Shown here in pieces: positions 1-7,157 of a stretch of 64,000 bases of DNA (positions are counted from its first letter, which is position 1; every line of letters starts with the position of its first letter). A program made the position numbers and the translations under genes. This DNA is from Polaribacter sp. Hel1_85 (GTDB lineage Bacteria > Bacteroidota > Bacteroidia > Flavobacteriales > Flavobacteriaceae), in the NCBI RefSeq assembly GCF_000766795.1, contig NZ_JPDS01000003.1, forward strand, positions 310,001 through 374,000, read 5' to 3'. The notes under the pieces are model-generated. The model saw nothing but the letters and a program-made list of their open reading frames with translations. It did no database searches and had not been told where the DNA came from.

Positions 1-29
1 CAAAACCATTTTTAAAATAACCATCCCTA

Positions 30-707
30 ATGACTAAGGTAAAAATTTTACTTGCAGAAGACGAAGCTAGTTTAGGGATGATCGTTAAAGAGAGTTTAGA
101 AACAAGAGGTTTTATTGTTTTTCATGCCATAAATGGTGAAGAAGCACTTGATCTATACCAAAAAGTAAATCCTGTTATTTTAGTTTTAGATGTAATGATG
201 CCTTTAAAAGATGGATTTACTTTGGCAAAAGAAATAAGATTAGAAAATAAAAATATTCCTATTATTTTTCTAACAGCAAAGTCGCAAACAAGTGATGTTT
301 TAGAAGGTTTTAATCATGGAGGAAATGATTATCTTAAAAAACCTTTTTCTATGGAAGAATTAATTGTTAGAATCAATTCTTTATTAAATAGAATTGAATT
401 AGCAAGTAATTTAGAAGAAATAATAATTGGCGATTACTTATTTAACTACACTAAACAAACACTTATCTACTTAAAAGAAACAGTACAATTAACGCACAGA
501 GAAGCTCAACTTTTATTTCATTTACAACAAAAGAAAAACGAAGTTTTAGACAGAACTTTTATTCTAAATAAGCTTTGGGGAAATGATGATTTTTTTAACG
601 CAAGAAGTATGGATGTTTTTATAAGTAAACTTAGAAAAAAATTAAAAAGCGATTCAAATATTCAAATTATAAATGTGAGAGGATTTGGATATAAATTAAT
701 CTGTTAA
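30..707 (+). CDS. OmpR/PhoB-family response regulator
   Basis: Cytoplasmic DNA-binding response regulator of a two-component system, 225 residues. Seen: an N-terminal receiver domain (about 4-118) with acidic pocket E10/D11, phospho-acceptor D54 in VLDVMMP, T82 and K104 before P105. A C-terminal winged-helix DNA-binding domain follows (about 130-225), ending in the usual VRGFGYKL motif. It would be phosphorylated by a sensor histidine kinase and then bind promoter DNA. The kinase is not in the window and probably lies just upstream, since only 29 bases precede the start. The ATG at 30 gives a standard receiver N-terminus. The target genes cannot be told from the sequence. Confidence 0.95.
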   Translation: MTKVKILLAEDEASLGMIVKESLETRGFIVFHAINGEEALDLYQKVNPVILVLDVMMPLKDGFTLAKEIRLENKNIPIIFLTAKSQTSDVLEGFNHGGNDYLKKPFSMEELIVRINSLLNRIELASNLEEIIIGDYLFNYTKQTLIYLKETVQLTHREAQLLFHLQQKKNEVLDRTFILNKLWGNDDFFNARSMDVFISKLRKKLKSDSNIQIINVRGFGYKLIC

Positions 708-771
708 GCCTTTTCTATTTATTATTTTTACTATTTTAGCATCCCTTATAATCTTTTTACAATTAAAAAAT

Positions 772-1386
772 ATGCACGTTGCAATTGCAGGAAATATTGG
801 TGCTGGTAAAACCACACTAACCAAACTATTAGCCAAACATTATAAATGGAAACCTCATTTTGAATCTGTTGATGAAAATCCATATTTAGACGATTTTTAT
901 ACAGAAATGGAACGTTGGTCATTTAACCTTCAAGTTTATTTTTTAAATAGTAGATTTCGTCAGATACTTGAATTAAGAGAATCTGGTAAAAATATTATTC
1001 AAGACAGAACCATATATGAAGATGCTCATATTTTTGCACCAAACTTACATGCAATGGGTTTAATGACAAATAGAGATTATGGAAATTATAGCTCTTTATT
1101 TGAATTAATGGAGAATTTAGTGACTCCTCCAGATTTATTAATTTACTTACGTGCAGATATTTCTACATTAGTGGGGCAAATTCATAAACGTGGTAGAGAT
1201 TATGAAAACTCTATAAGCATCGATTATTTAAGTAGATTAAATGAACGTTATGAAGCTTGGATAACTACATATACAAAAGGAAAACTGCTAATAATTGATG
1301 TTGACAATTTAGATTTTGTAGACAACCAAGAAGATTTAGGATATATTATAGACAGAATAGACGCTCAAATAAATGGGTTGTTTTAA
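772..1386 (+). CDS. Deoxynucleoside kinase (dAK/dGK-like)
   Basis: Nucleotide salvage enzyme that phosphorylates deoxynucleosides (probably deoxyadenosine or deoxyguanosine) with ATP in the cytoplasm; 204 residues, normal for the bacterial dNK family. Seen: P-loop GNIGAGKT at 7-14, the DRT variant of the family's [ED]RS motif at 78-80, and an arginine-rich LID segment KRGRDYE at 139-145. The exact base preference cannot be read from sequence. The gene is 64 bp downstream of the response regulator on the same strand, so co-transcription is possible, but a functional link is not obvious. A strong terminator follows. Confidence 0.9.
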   Translation: MHVAIAGNIGAGKTTLTKLLAKHYKWKPHFESVDENPYLDDFYTEMERWSFNLQVYFLNSRFRQILELRESGKNIIQDRTIYEDAHIFAPNLHAMGLMTNRDYGNYSSLFELMENLVTPPDLLIYLRADISTLVGQIHKRGRDYENSISIDYLSRLNERYEAWITTYTKGKLLIIDVDNLDFVDNQEDLGYIIDRIDAQINGLF

Positions 1387-1407
1387 AATACAAAAAAAAT
1401 AAAAAGC

Positions 1408-1439
1408 AAAAGAGACTGTTTTCACAGTCTCTTTTTTTT
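1408..1439 (+). terminator. Intrinsic terminator after the dNK gene
   Basis: Stem AGAGACTG (1411-1418) and CAGTCTCT (1425-1432) around the loop TTTTCA, extended by A:T pairs to 1408/1435 and followed by T1432-1439. It closes the transcription unit of the response regulator and kinase. Confidence 0.85.
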
Positions 1440-1496
1440 GTGATATATCACAATGATAGATTGTCCCCCAACACTCTATCAAATCTTAAATACTAT

Positions 1497-1679
1497 TTAT
1501 CTTTTTTTTGAAATTTCTTCACTGATATAAAAATCAGAAAGCGTACCAGGATATTGTATTAGAAATAAATCTGCAATATCAAAAGTACGTCTTATCATAT
1601 TAATGTCATCAAGAATTTTATTCTTAAGAACTTTGGGCACCTCATGATTAGTGAGGATTTTTTTAAAAGAGTTTTTCAT
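1497..1679 (-). CDS. Small conserved-type protein downstream of an ECF sigma factor
   Basis: A 60-residue, lysine-rich protein with no signal peptide or membrane segment. I do not recognise a named domain. It starts 5 bp after the stop codon of the ECF sigma gene, on the same strand, so it is very probably co-transcribed and translationally coupled. Predicted mostly helical (residues 5-35), then a short ADLFLIQYPGTL stretch. It is too short and too soluble to be a classical membrane anti-sigma factor, but a role linked to the sigma factor is a reasonable inference. Downstream there is no clear terminator apart from the dNK hairpin, which is symmetric enough to act in both directions. Confidence 0.65.
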   Translation of the reverse strand: MKNSFKKILTNHEVPKVLKNKILDDINMIRRTFDIADLFLIQYPGTLSDFYISEEISKKR

Positions 1680-1684
1680 AATTA

Positions 1685-2254
1685 TTACAGCTCATCATAA
1701 ATTTTTACAACTTTTGCTTTTGCTCTTTTAACTCTCATTTTAACGGCACTTTCACCAACTTGTAATGCTTCCATAATTTCCTTAATACTCATATCATCTT
1801 GATATTTCATTAATAAAATCATTTTTTCTGCTGGTTCAATTAAAGTTAAAACCTTTGCTAATTTATCCGATTTTAATTCAAATAAAGTAACATCGTCAAT
1901 TTCATCAAAAACATTCTCATCTTTTATTTGATCTGTAACAACAGTAATTTTTTCTTTTTTCTTGTAGGCGTTTCTTTGAACATAGTTTACACAAAAATTA
2001 TATGTAAAAGAATACAACCATGTAGAAAACTTAGAATTACCTTTAAAGGTTCTTAGCTTCACAAATAGCCTAATAAAAACATCATGTGTTAAATCTTCTG
2101 CTTCTTCTCTACTTTTAGAAAAACCATAACATTTATTAAAAACTACTTTAGAAAATCTGTCATACAATTCAGCAAATAATGCAGCATTATTTGTTTCTAC
2201 AATTTTAAAGACTAAATCTTCGTCCGTTACGTTTTTTAATACAAGTGTTTTCAA
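1685..2254 (-). CDS. ECF-type RNA polymerase sigma factor
   Basis: Extracytoplasmic-function sigma-70 family factor, 189 residues, which directs RNA polymerase to a stress or envelope regulon. Seen: region 2 (about 25-90) with the EEAEDLTHDVFIRLF helix and the aromatic-rich KFSTWLYSFTYNFCVNYVQR helix. Region 4 (about 130-185) has the helix-turn-helix around MSIKEIMEALQVGESAVKMRVKRAK. The start used is a TTG at 2254; no ATG or GTG fits better in frame. It is divergent from rpoD across a 200-bp gap and is followed by a 60-residue partner gene. No membrane anti-sigma gene is adjacent, which is unusual for this class. The regulon is unknown. Confidence 0.9.
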   Translation of the reverse strand: MKTLVLKNVTDEDLVFKIVETNNAALFAELYDRFSKVVFNKCYGFSKSREEAEDLTHDVFIRLFVKLRTFKGNSKFSTWLYSFTYNFCVNYVQRNAYKKKEKITVVTDQIKDENVFDEIDDVTLFELKSDKLAKVLTLIEPAEKMILLMKYQDDMSIKEIMEALQVGESAVKMRVKRAKAKVVKIYDEL

Positions 2255-2266
2255 TTCGGTTATTTT

Positions 2267-2295
2267 TATGACACAAAGAAATAGAATAAGTCACA
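2267..2295 (-). promoter_or_regulatory. Possible ECF-type promoter of the sigma factor gene itself
   Basis: On the minus strand, TGTGAC (2295-2290) and TGTCATA (2273-2267) are separated by 16 bases and end 12 bases before the TTG start. The pair resembles the TGTAAC/CGT-type boxes of ECF promoters, suggesting autoregulation. Inference only. Confidence 0.35.
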
Positions 2296-2378
2296 TTCAA
2301 AATAAATAAAAAGATTAACTGTCATATTAAGTCGGTGAATGGTAAAAAATCATCTTTTAAAAAAAATGTGAAACTTTT

Positions 2379-2407
2379 TGTAACATTTATTTAAACTCTT
2401 ACGTATA
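2379..2407 (+). promoter_or_regulatory. Possible ECF-type promoter of rpoD
   Basis: TGTAAC at 2379-2384 and CGTATA at 2402-2407 are 17 bases apart, the shape of an ECF-sigma promoter and not of the housekeeping TAnnTTTG type. It lies 47 bp before the rpoD start, beside the divergent ECF gene. The remaining gap between the two genes shows no other clear signal. Confidence 0.4.
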
Positions 2408-2454
2408 ATAAAATGTGACATCATATTAATCCTTAAATCTACCTAGATAATTAA

Positions 2455-3318
2455 ATGAGACAACTTAAAATTACCAAGCAGGTTACTAATAGAGAAACTG
2501 CATCGTTAGACAAATATTTACAAGAAATTGGAAAAGTAGACTTAATTACTGCTGATGAAGAAGTAGAATTGGCACAGCTTATTAAAGCTGGAGATCAAAG
2601 AGCATTAGAAAAATTAACGAAAGCAAATTTAAGATTTGTTGTATCTGTAGCGAAACAATATCAAAATCAAGGATTAACTTTACCAGATTTAATAAACGAA
2701 GGAAACTTAGGTTTAATTAAAGCAGCAAAACGTTTTGATGAAACTCGTGGTTTTAAATTTATATCATACGCAGTTTGGTGGATTCGTCAATCTATCTTAC
2801 AAGCTTTAGCAGAACAATCTAGAATTGTACGTTTACCGTTAAATAAAATTGGTTCTATCAATAAAATTAACAAAATGTACGCTTTCTTAGAACAAGAAAA
2901 CGAAAGACCTCCTTCTGCAGAAGAAATTGCTAAGAAATTAGACATGACTGTTAATGACGTAAAAGAATCTATGAAAAATTCTGGACGTCATGTATCTATG
3001 GATGCTCCGTTAATTGAAGGTGAAGATTCTAACTTATATGACGTTTTAAACTCTGGAGAATCTCCAAATCCTGATAGAAAATTATTACACGAATCTCTAA
3101 GAATAGAAATTAATAGAGCTTTAGAAACATTAACTCCAAGAGAGGCAGATGTTGTAAAATTATACTTCGGTTTAGGTGAACACCAACCAATGACTTTAGA
3201 AGAAATTGGTGAAACTTTCGATTTAACTCGTGAGCGTGTTCGTCAAATTAAAGAAAAAGCAATTAGAAGATTAAAACATACTTCTAGATCTAAAATTTTA
3301 ATGACATATCTTGGATAA
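2455..3318 (+). CDS. rpoD: Primary RNA polymerase sigma factor RpoD/SigA
   Basis: Housekeeping sigma factor of the short Bacteroidetes type, 287 residues and lacking the acidic region 1.1 of proteobacterial sigma-70. Seen in order: region 1.2 (about 15-50, [16 protein letters not shown]), region 2 with [17 protein letters not shown] and the -10 melting helix [15 protein letters not shown] (about 100-115), region 3 (about 140-200), and region 4.2 helix-turn-helix [20 protein letters not shown] (about 244-263). It binds core polymerase and recognises the TAnnTTTG -7 box seen before many genes in this window. It is divergent from an ECF sigma gene and followed by a strong terminator. Confidence 0.97.
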   Translation: MRQLKITKQVTNRETASLDKYLQEIGKVDLITADEEVELAQLIKAGDQRALEKLTKANLRFVVSVAKQYQNQGLTLPDLINEGNLGLIKAAKRFDETRGFKFISYAVWWIRQSILQALAEQSRIVRLPLNKIGSINKINKMYAFLEQENERPPSAEEIAKKLDMTVNDVKESMKNSGRHVSMDAPLIEGEDSNLYDVLNSGESPNPDRKLLHESLRIEINRALETLTPREADVVKLYFGLGEHQPMTLEEIGETFDLTRERVRQIKEKAIRRLKHTSRSKILMTYLG

Positions 3319-3340
3319 TCATTAATCTTAATAAAACTTA

Positions 3341-3374
3341 AAACTCTCGAATTCATTTTCGAGAGTTTTTTTTT
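3341..3374 (+). terminator. Intrinsic terminator after rpoD
   Basis: Eleven-base stem AAACTCTCGAA (3341-3351) and TTCGAGAGTTT (3358-3368), loop TTCATT, followed by T3366-3374. Confidence 0.9.
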
Positions 3375-3548
3375 GAAGCTATTTCCTGCTTTCACTACTC
3401 GCTTTTTTTACTTTTGTTCTCGATACAAATTTTTCATTCTTCAAAATTCACTCGAACAGACAGTAAAAAAGAGCTCAAACAAACCGTTTCAAATGCGGAG
3501 CATTCAACGACTCAAAAAAATATTAGAGCGGAGTTAATCAGGGCTAAA
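3375..3548 (-). repeat. Dispersed element A, copy 1 (mosaic, interrupted)
   Basis: Read on the minus strand, it begins TTTAGCCCTGATT (3548-3536) and ends GAAAGCAGGAAATAGCTTC (3393-3375). Both ends match the copy at 34213-34290: 13 of 13 and 18 of 19 bases. The middle contains GAAACGGTTTGTTTGAGCTC, related to copy 3 at 48957-49051, and part of element B. The 363-bp gap between rpoD and rpe holds this element, the rpoD terminator, element C and the rpe promoter; no gene is supported there. Confidence 0.7.
3418..3463 (-). repeat. Half copy of element B inserted in element A
   Basis: On the minus strand this segment runs from TGTCTGTTCGAGTGA to TTTGTATCGAGA. It matches the left arm of the full inverted-repeat element B at 48707-48800, where the same arm begins TGTCTGTTCGAGTGA and ends TTGTATCGA. 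The right arm is missing. It separates the two halves of element A copy 1. Confidence 0.65.
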
Positions 3549-3584
3549 CCTATTTATAAACTTTTCTACTTAATCAAACAAAAC

Positions 3585-3613
3585 CTATGTTTTCTATGTT
3601 TCTATGTGGTCAG
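3585..3613 (+). repeat. Dispersed element C, copy 1
   Basis: A 29-base segment containing CTATGTTTTCTATGTTTC and TATGTGGTCAG. It recurs inverted at 48834-48862 with one mismatch in 29. It stands just before the rpe promoter. Confidence 0.65.
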
Positions 3614-3629
3614 GTTTTTTAAAATCAAG

Positions 3630-3637
3630 TATCTTTG
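3630..3637 (+). promoter_or_regulatory. -7 box of rpe
   Basis: TATCTTTG is an exact TAnnTTTG Bacteroidetes -7 box. The leader to the ATG at 3682 is about 40 nt and holds a repeated ACATTACAACAACA unit with no Shine-Dalgarno sequence. Confidence 0.6.
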
Positions 3638-3681
3638 CAAAAACAACAACATTACAACAACAACATTACAACAACAAACTA

Positions 3682-4338
3682 ATGAGTAATTTAATTGCAC
3701 CTTCAATTTTAGCAGCAGATTTTGCTAACTTACAAAGAGACATCGAAATGGTAAACAATAGTGAAGCAGATTGGTTTCATATTGATATTATGGATGGTGT
3801 TTTTGTACCAAACATTTCTTTTGGAATGCCCGTTTTAAAAGCAATTGCAAAACACGCTACAAAAACAATAGATGTACATTTAATGATTATAAATCCTGAC
3901 CAATACATTCAAACATTTGCAGATTTAGGTACAAATATTTTAACGGTACATTATGAAGCTTGTACACATTTACACAGAACAATACAAGCAATAAAGGCAG
4001 CAGGAATGAAAGCTGGAGTTGCTCTAAATCCTCACACACCAATTGCAGTTTTAGAAGATGTAATTGAAGAGTTAGACTTAGTTTGTATTATGAGTGTAAA
4101 TCCAGGTTTTGGCGGACAATCATTTATAGAAAACACATATAAAAAAGTAAGTCAATTAAAACATTTAATAGATTTCACAGCATCTGATTGTCAAATAGAA
4201 ATTGATGGTGGAGTTACCAACCAAAATGCAAATAAATTAATAGAAGCTGGAGCAAATGTTTTGGTTGCTGGTAGTTATGTTTTTGGATCAGAAAATCCTA
4301 CAGAAACAATTGCAGATTTAAAAAATATTATTGCATAA
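3682..4338 (+). CDS. rpe: Ribulose-phosphate 3-epimerase
   Basis: Interconverts ribulose-5-phosphate and xylulose-5-phosphate in the pentose phosphate pathway (cytoplasm). 218 residues from the ATG at 3682, the usual length. Seen: MSNLIAPSILAADFANL N-terminus, metal and catalytic residues in the DWFHIDIMDGVFVPN segment, HLMI, MSVNPGFGGQ and the second catalytic Asp in IEIDGGV; TIM-barrel phosphate loop AGSYVFG near the end. The reading frame is open for 26 further codons upstream, but these run through the promoter and element C, so the ATG at 3682 is preferred. The next gene begins at the base after the stop. Confidence 0.96.
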   Translation: MSNLIAPSILAADFANLQRDIEMVNNSEADWFHIDIMDGVFVPNISFGMPVLKAIAKHATKTIDVHLMIINPDQYIQTFADLGTNILTVHYEACTHLHRTIQAIKAAGMKAGVALNPHTPIAVLEDVIEELDLVCIMSVNPGFGGQSFIENTYKKVSQLKHLIDFTASDCQIEIDGGVTNQNANKLIEAGANVLVAGSYVFGSENPTETIADLKNIIA

Positions 4339-5697
4339 TTGCTATACACAGTAATAGACATAGAAACAACAGGAAATGGATATAAAGGTTCTAAAATAAC
4401 CGAAATATCCATTTTTGTTTTTGATGGAAAAACTGTAGTTGATGAATTTACTTCTTTGGTAAATCCAGAGCAAAATATTCCTCCATTTATTACCAATCTA
4501 ACAGGTATTACAAATGCCATGGTAAGAAATGCACCTAAGTTTTATGAAATTGCAAAAAAGGTTCAAGAAATCACAAAAGACACCATTTTTGTAGCACATA
4601 ATGTCAACTTCGATTATAATATTATTCACGAAGAATTTAAAAACTTAGGTTTCGATTTTAAACGAAAAAAACTCTGCACAGTTCGTTTATCAAGAAAGAT
4701 AATTCCTGGTTTAAATTCTTATAGTTTAGGTAATATTTGTACTGTAGAAAAGATTCCTATTAATGGAAGACACAGAGCAAAAGGAGATGCAGAAGCAACC
4801 ACAGAATTATTTAGAAGATTAATAGAAAGAGACAATAATTTTACAATCAACTCTTTTTTAAATCCAAAATCTAGACAAGCAACTTTACCACCACTTTTAG
4901 ACAAAAAAGTAGTAGACAATTTACCAGAAACTTTTGGTGTTTATTACTTTAAAAATTTAGCAAAAGAAGTAATTTATGTTGGTAAAGCTAATAATATAAA
5001 GCAGCGTGTTATCAGTCATTTTTATGATAAAAAGAAAAAAGAGCAAACTATGTGTTTAGAAACTGCCGATATTTCTTACACAAAAACAGGTAGCGAATTG
5101 TTAGCGCTTTTACATGAATCTGCAGAAATAAAACATCTCTATCCAAAATTTAACAGAGCTCAAAGAAGAGCTGGAGAAGCTGTTGGTTTATTTTCTTACG
5201 AAGATCAAAAAGGAATTATTCATCTGGCTCACAATCGATTAAAATTAATTCCAAATCCATTAATAAAATTCTATTCTGTTTCAGAAGCAAGAAACTATAT
5301 AGAAGCACTTTGTAAAGAATTCGAACTTTGTCCTAAATATTGTCATTTACAAACAAATGTTTCTAGTTGTTTTCATTATCAATTAAAAGAATGTAAAGGT
5401 ATTTGTTGTGATAAAGAATCTGTAAAAGATTATAATATTAGAGTTTACAAAGCAATAAAATCTATTGGTATTGGAGCAGAAAATTTAATAATTAAAGAAA
5501 CGGGAAGAACAGAAAACGAAGTTGGTTTTGCTTTAATTTTAGACGGAATTTATCAAGGTTTTGGTTATATTGATGTTCATCAATCTAAAGAATTAGACAA
5601 TCCAGAAGATTATCAGTTTTTTGTAGAACCTAAGAAAGACAATAGAGATATTCAACGAATAATCGCGGCTTATTTAAAGACAAAAAGTAACCTATAA
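4339..5697 (+). CDS. DnaQ-like exonuclease fused to a GIY-YIG (UvrC-like) nuclease
   Basis: 452-residue two-nuclease fusion. Domain 1 (about 1-165) is a DEDDh 3'-5' exonuclease like DNA polymerase III epsilon: D7 and E9 in DIETTG, D92 in AHNVNFD, H145 and D150 in HRAKGD. Domain 2 (about 195-285) is a GIY-YIG nuclease as in UvrC and Cho: GVY at 200-202, YVG at 213-215, R223. The cysteine-containing C-terminal part (about 330-380) resembles the Cho-type tail. A repair role, incising and trimming damaged DNA, is inferred. The start is a TTG that directly abuts the rpe stop (TAATTG), so translation is probably coupled to rpe. Other starts would cut into the exonuclease motif. Confidence 0.88.
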   Translation: MLYTVIDIETTGNGYKGSKITEISIFVFDGKTVVDEFTSLVNPEQNIPPFITNLTGITNAMVRNAPKFYEIAKKVQEITKDTIFVAHNVNFDYNIIHEEFKNLGFDFKRKKLCTVRLSRKIIPGLNSYSLGNICTVEKIPINGRHRAKGDAEATTELFRRLIERDNNFTINSFLNPKSRQATLPPLLDKKVVDNLPETFGVYYFKNLAKEVIYVGKANNIKQRVISHFYDKKKKEQTMCLETADISYTKTGSELLALLHESAEIKHLYPKFNRAQRRAGEAVGLFSYEDQKGIIHLAHNRLKLIPNPLIKFYSVSEARNYIEALCKEFELCPKYCHLQTNVSSCFHYQLKECKGICCDKESVKDYNIRVYKAIKSIGIGAENLIIKETGRTENEVGFALILDGIYQGFGYIDVHQSKELDNPEDYQFFVEPKKDNRDIQRIIAAYLKTKSNL

Positions 5698-5698
5698 A

Positions 5699-6316
5699 TT
5701 AAAATTTATAATTTAATCCAATTTGAAAAACTCGATTAAACCTATTGTGTTTATACTCTCCTTTATTATACTCTCTATTTAAAATATCTATTAAACCAAA
5801 TAAGTATTTAGCTTCAATACTAATTTTCTTATACAACCTATATTCTACTGAAGCCAATGCTCCAAAATCAAAATTACTATAATTGTTTTCATCTTCATAG
5901 AAATAATCATCTACAAAAACTAAATACCCCAAATAACCTCCAAGTCCAACAAATAAATTATCAAATAATACTGCTTTAATCCTAATTGGTAAATTAATCT
6001 GGTTTATTTCATCGAAGTTCTTTTCATTGTTAAAATCCTCTACAAAGTTTCCTTGTTGAGAATATTGTAACTGTATATTTAATGAAAATTTATCGGATTT
6101 TGCAATTTTAACAGGAAATTCAATTCCTCCACCTAAAAAAAAAGAAGTTCGATTATCTCGATTCCATTTTGATATATCACCTTTATGATTAATTGATAAT
6201 TCTAGATTTGAAACACTTAAACCTCCGACTATTTCATAAGAAATAGACTGACTAAATGAGTTTAAAAAAAAAGATAATAAAAATATAGGTAGTAAAACTT
6301 TTTTTATATTTTTCAT
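5699..6316 (-). CDS. Outer-membrane beta-barrel protein (porin-like, PorT type)
   Basis: 205 residues from the ATG at 6316 (a TTG two codons earlier is possible). Seen: signal peptide MKNIKKVLLPIFLLSFFLNS followed by FSQ, then amphipathic strands with alternating aromatics, and a C-terminus FQIGLNYKF ending in Phe, typical of small Bacteroidetes outer-membrane barrels. Probably an eight-stranded barrel in the outer membrane; no substrate can be named. It is convergent with the DnaQ/GIY-YIG gene, with one base between the stops, and lies downstream of the CBS gene's terminator on the same strand. Confidence 0.8.
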   Translation of the reverse strand: MKNIKKVLLPIFLLSFFLNSFSQSISYEIVGGLSVSNLELSINHKGDISKWNRDNRTSFFLGGGIEFPVKIAKSDKFSLNIQLQYSQQGNFVEDFNNEKNFDEINQINLPIRIKAVLFDNLFVGLGGYLGYLVFVDDYFYEDENNYSNFDFGALASVEYRLYKKISIEAKYLFGLIDILNREYNKGEYKHNRFNRVFQIGLNYKF

Positions 6317-6377
6317 AAGCAACCAAATATATTAAAAATAGTTTCTAAAAAAAATATTTGAAGATAAAACTTAAATG

Positions 6378-6406
6378 AAAAAAGAGGCCTTATAAAAGCC
6401 TCTTTT
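6378..6406 (-). terminator. Terminator after the CBS gene
   Basis: Stem AAAAGAGGC (6380-6388) and GCCTCTTTT (6398-6406) with a nine-base loop. The A-run at 6378-6383 becomes a T-run on the minus strand, downstream of the CBS gene. Confidence 0.75.
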
Positions 6407-6433
6407 CTTACTAACTAACCAATATAAAAACCA

Positions 6434-6850
6434 CTATAATTTCGCTACCAAATATTTTACTAAATCCCTTGTAGTAACTATTCCTACTAACTCAGAATCT
6501 TCAACTACTGGTAAAGCGTGAAATCCTTTTTTTGTAAGCAATTCTGCCGCATCTTTAATAGATGTATAAGGAGGAATTGCTATTATTTCTTTTGCCATAA
6601 CTTGCTCTATAGAAAATGCATTGTATACAATACTATCTACATGAGTTTCATCTTCACTTACATCAGAAAAACTAACTCTTTGCATGTCTGTGTTACTCAA
6701 CATACCTATAATTTCTTTTCCTTTAACTATAGGAATGTGTTTAATCTTGTATTCTGCAAATAATTTTTCTGCTGTAACTAAATCATCATTAACACATAAT
6801 GTAACTAAATCAGTTGCCATTATTGCTGATACAGGTTCATCTCTTCTCAT
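6434..6850 (-). CDS. Two-CBS-domain protein
   Basis: 138-residue cytoplasmic protein made only of a tandem pair of CBS domains (about 5-60 and 78-136), a Bateman module that usually binds adenine nucleotides. Seen: PVSAIMATDLVTLCVNDDL and ELVGIVTTRDLVKYLV, the typical start and end of CBS units. No catalytic domain is attached, so a stand-alone regulator or sensor role is inferred. A single-gene unit with its own terminator. The 300-bp gap between it and the large gene at 7158 holds only short non-coding frames and one promoter-like box. Confidence 0.9.
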   Translation of the reverse strand: MRRDEPVSAIMATDLVTLCVNDDLVTAEKLFAEYKIKHIPIVKGKEIIGMLSNTDMQRVSFSDVSEDETHVDSIVYNAFSIEQVMAKEIIAIPPYTSIKDAAELLTKKGFHALPVVEDSELVGIVTTRDLVKYLVAKL

Positions 6851-7078
6851 AATGTATGGCTTTAAAACTTATGTCAAATTTCGATATAAAAACGGCTTTA
6901 AAAGATGATTTTTATCAGTTTTGGTTAAAAAATATTTTTACCTATTTGCGCTACACTTCTACCCCCTTAAAAATAAAGATGTTATCCCTTGTAATCTATT
7001 TTAACCATACAAAAAAGTATTTCATCTACACTTTTAAGTGAATCCACTTTTTAAAAAAATTCCTTTAAGTAAAAATAA

Positions 7079-7086
7079 TAAATTTG
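7079..7086 (+). promoter_or_regulatory. -7 box of the large T9SS protein gene
   Basis: TAAATTTG fits TAnnTTTG and leaves a leader of about 65 nt. No good -33 TTTG is visible, so support is moderate. Nothing else was identified in 6851-7157. Confidence 0.4.
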
Positions 7087-7157
7087 AACTAAACCCCTCA
7101 TATACAACAATATAAACAAACTTAATCATAGTGATTTATTTTCTTAAAACAACAAAA

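Noticed and set aside
219-231. NqrB SGET and NqrC AGAT as defective flavinylation motifs (residue numbers of the proteins)
   Set aside because: The acceptor Thr is kept in both, and the other positions vary in the family, so no loss of function is implied.
3414-3689. 91-codon plus-strand frame in the rpoD-rpe gap
   Set aside because: It runs through elements A, B and C and the rpe promoter, and overlaps the rpe start. The peptide is not protein-like.
6684-7041. Short plus-strand frames over and after the CBS gene
   Set aside because: Antisense or AT-rich intergenic frames without coding character.
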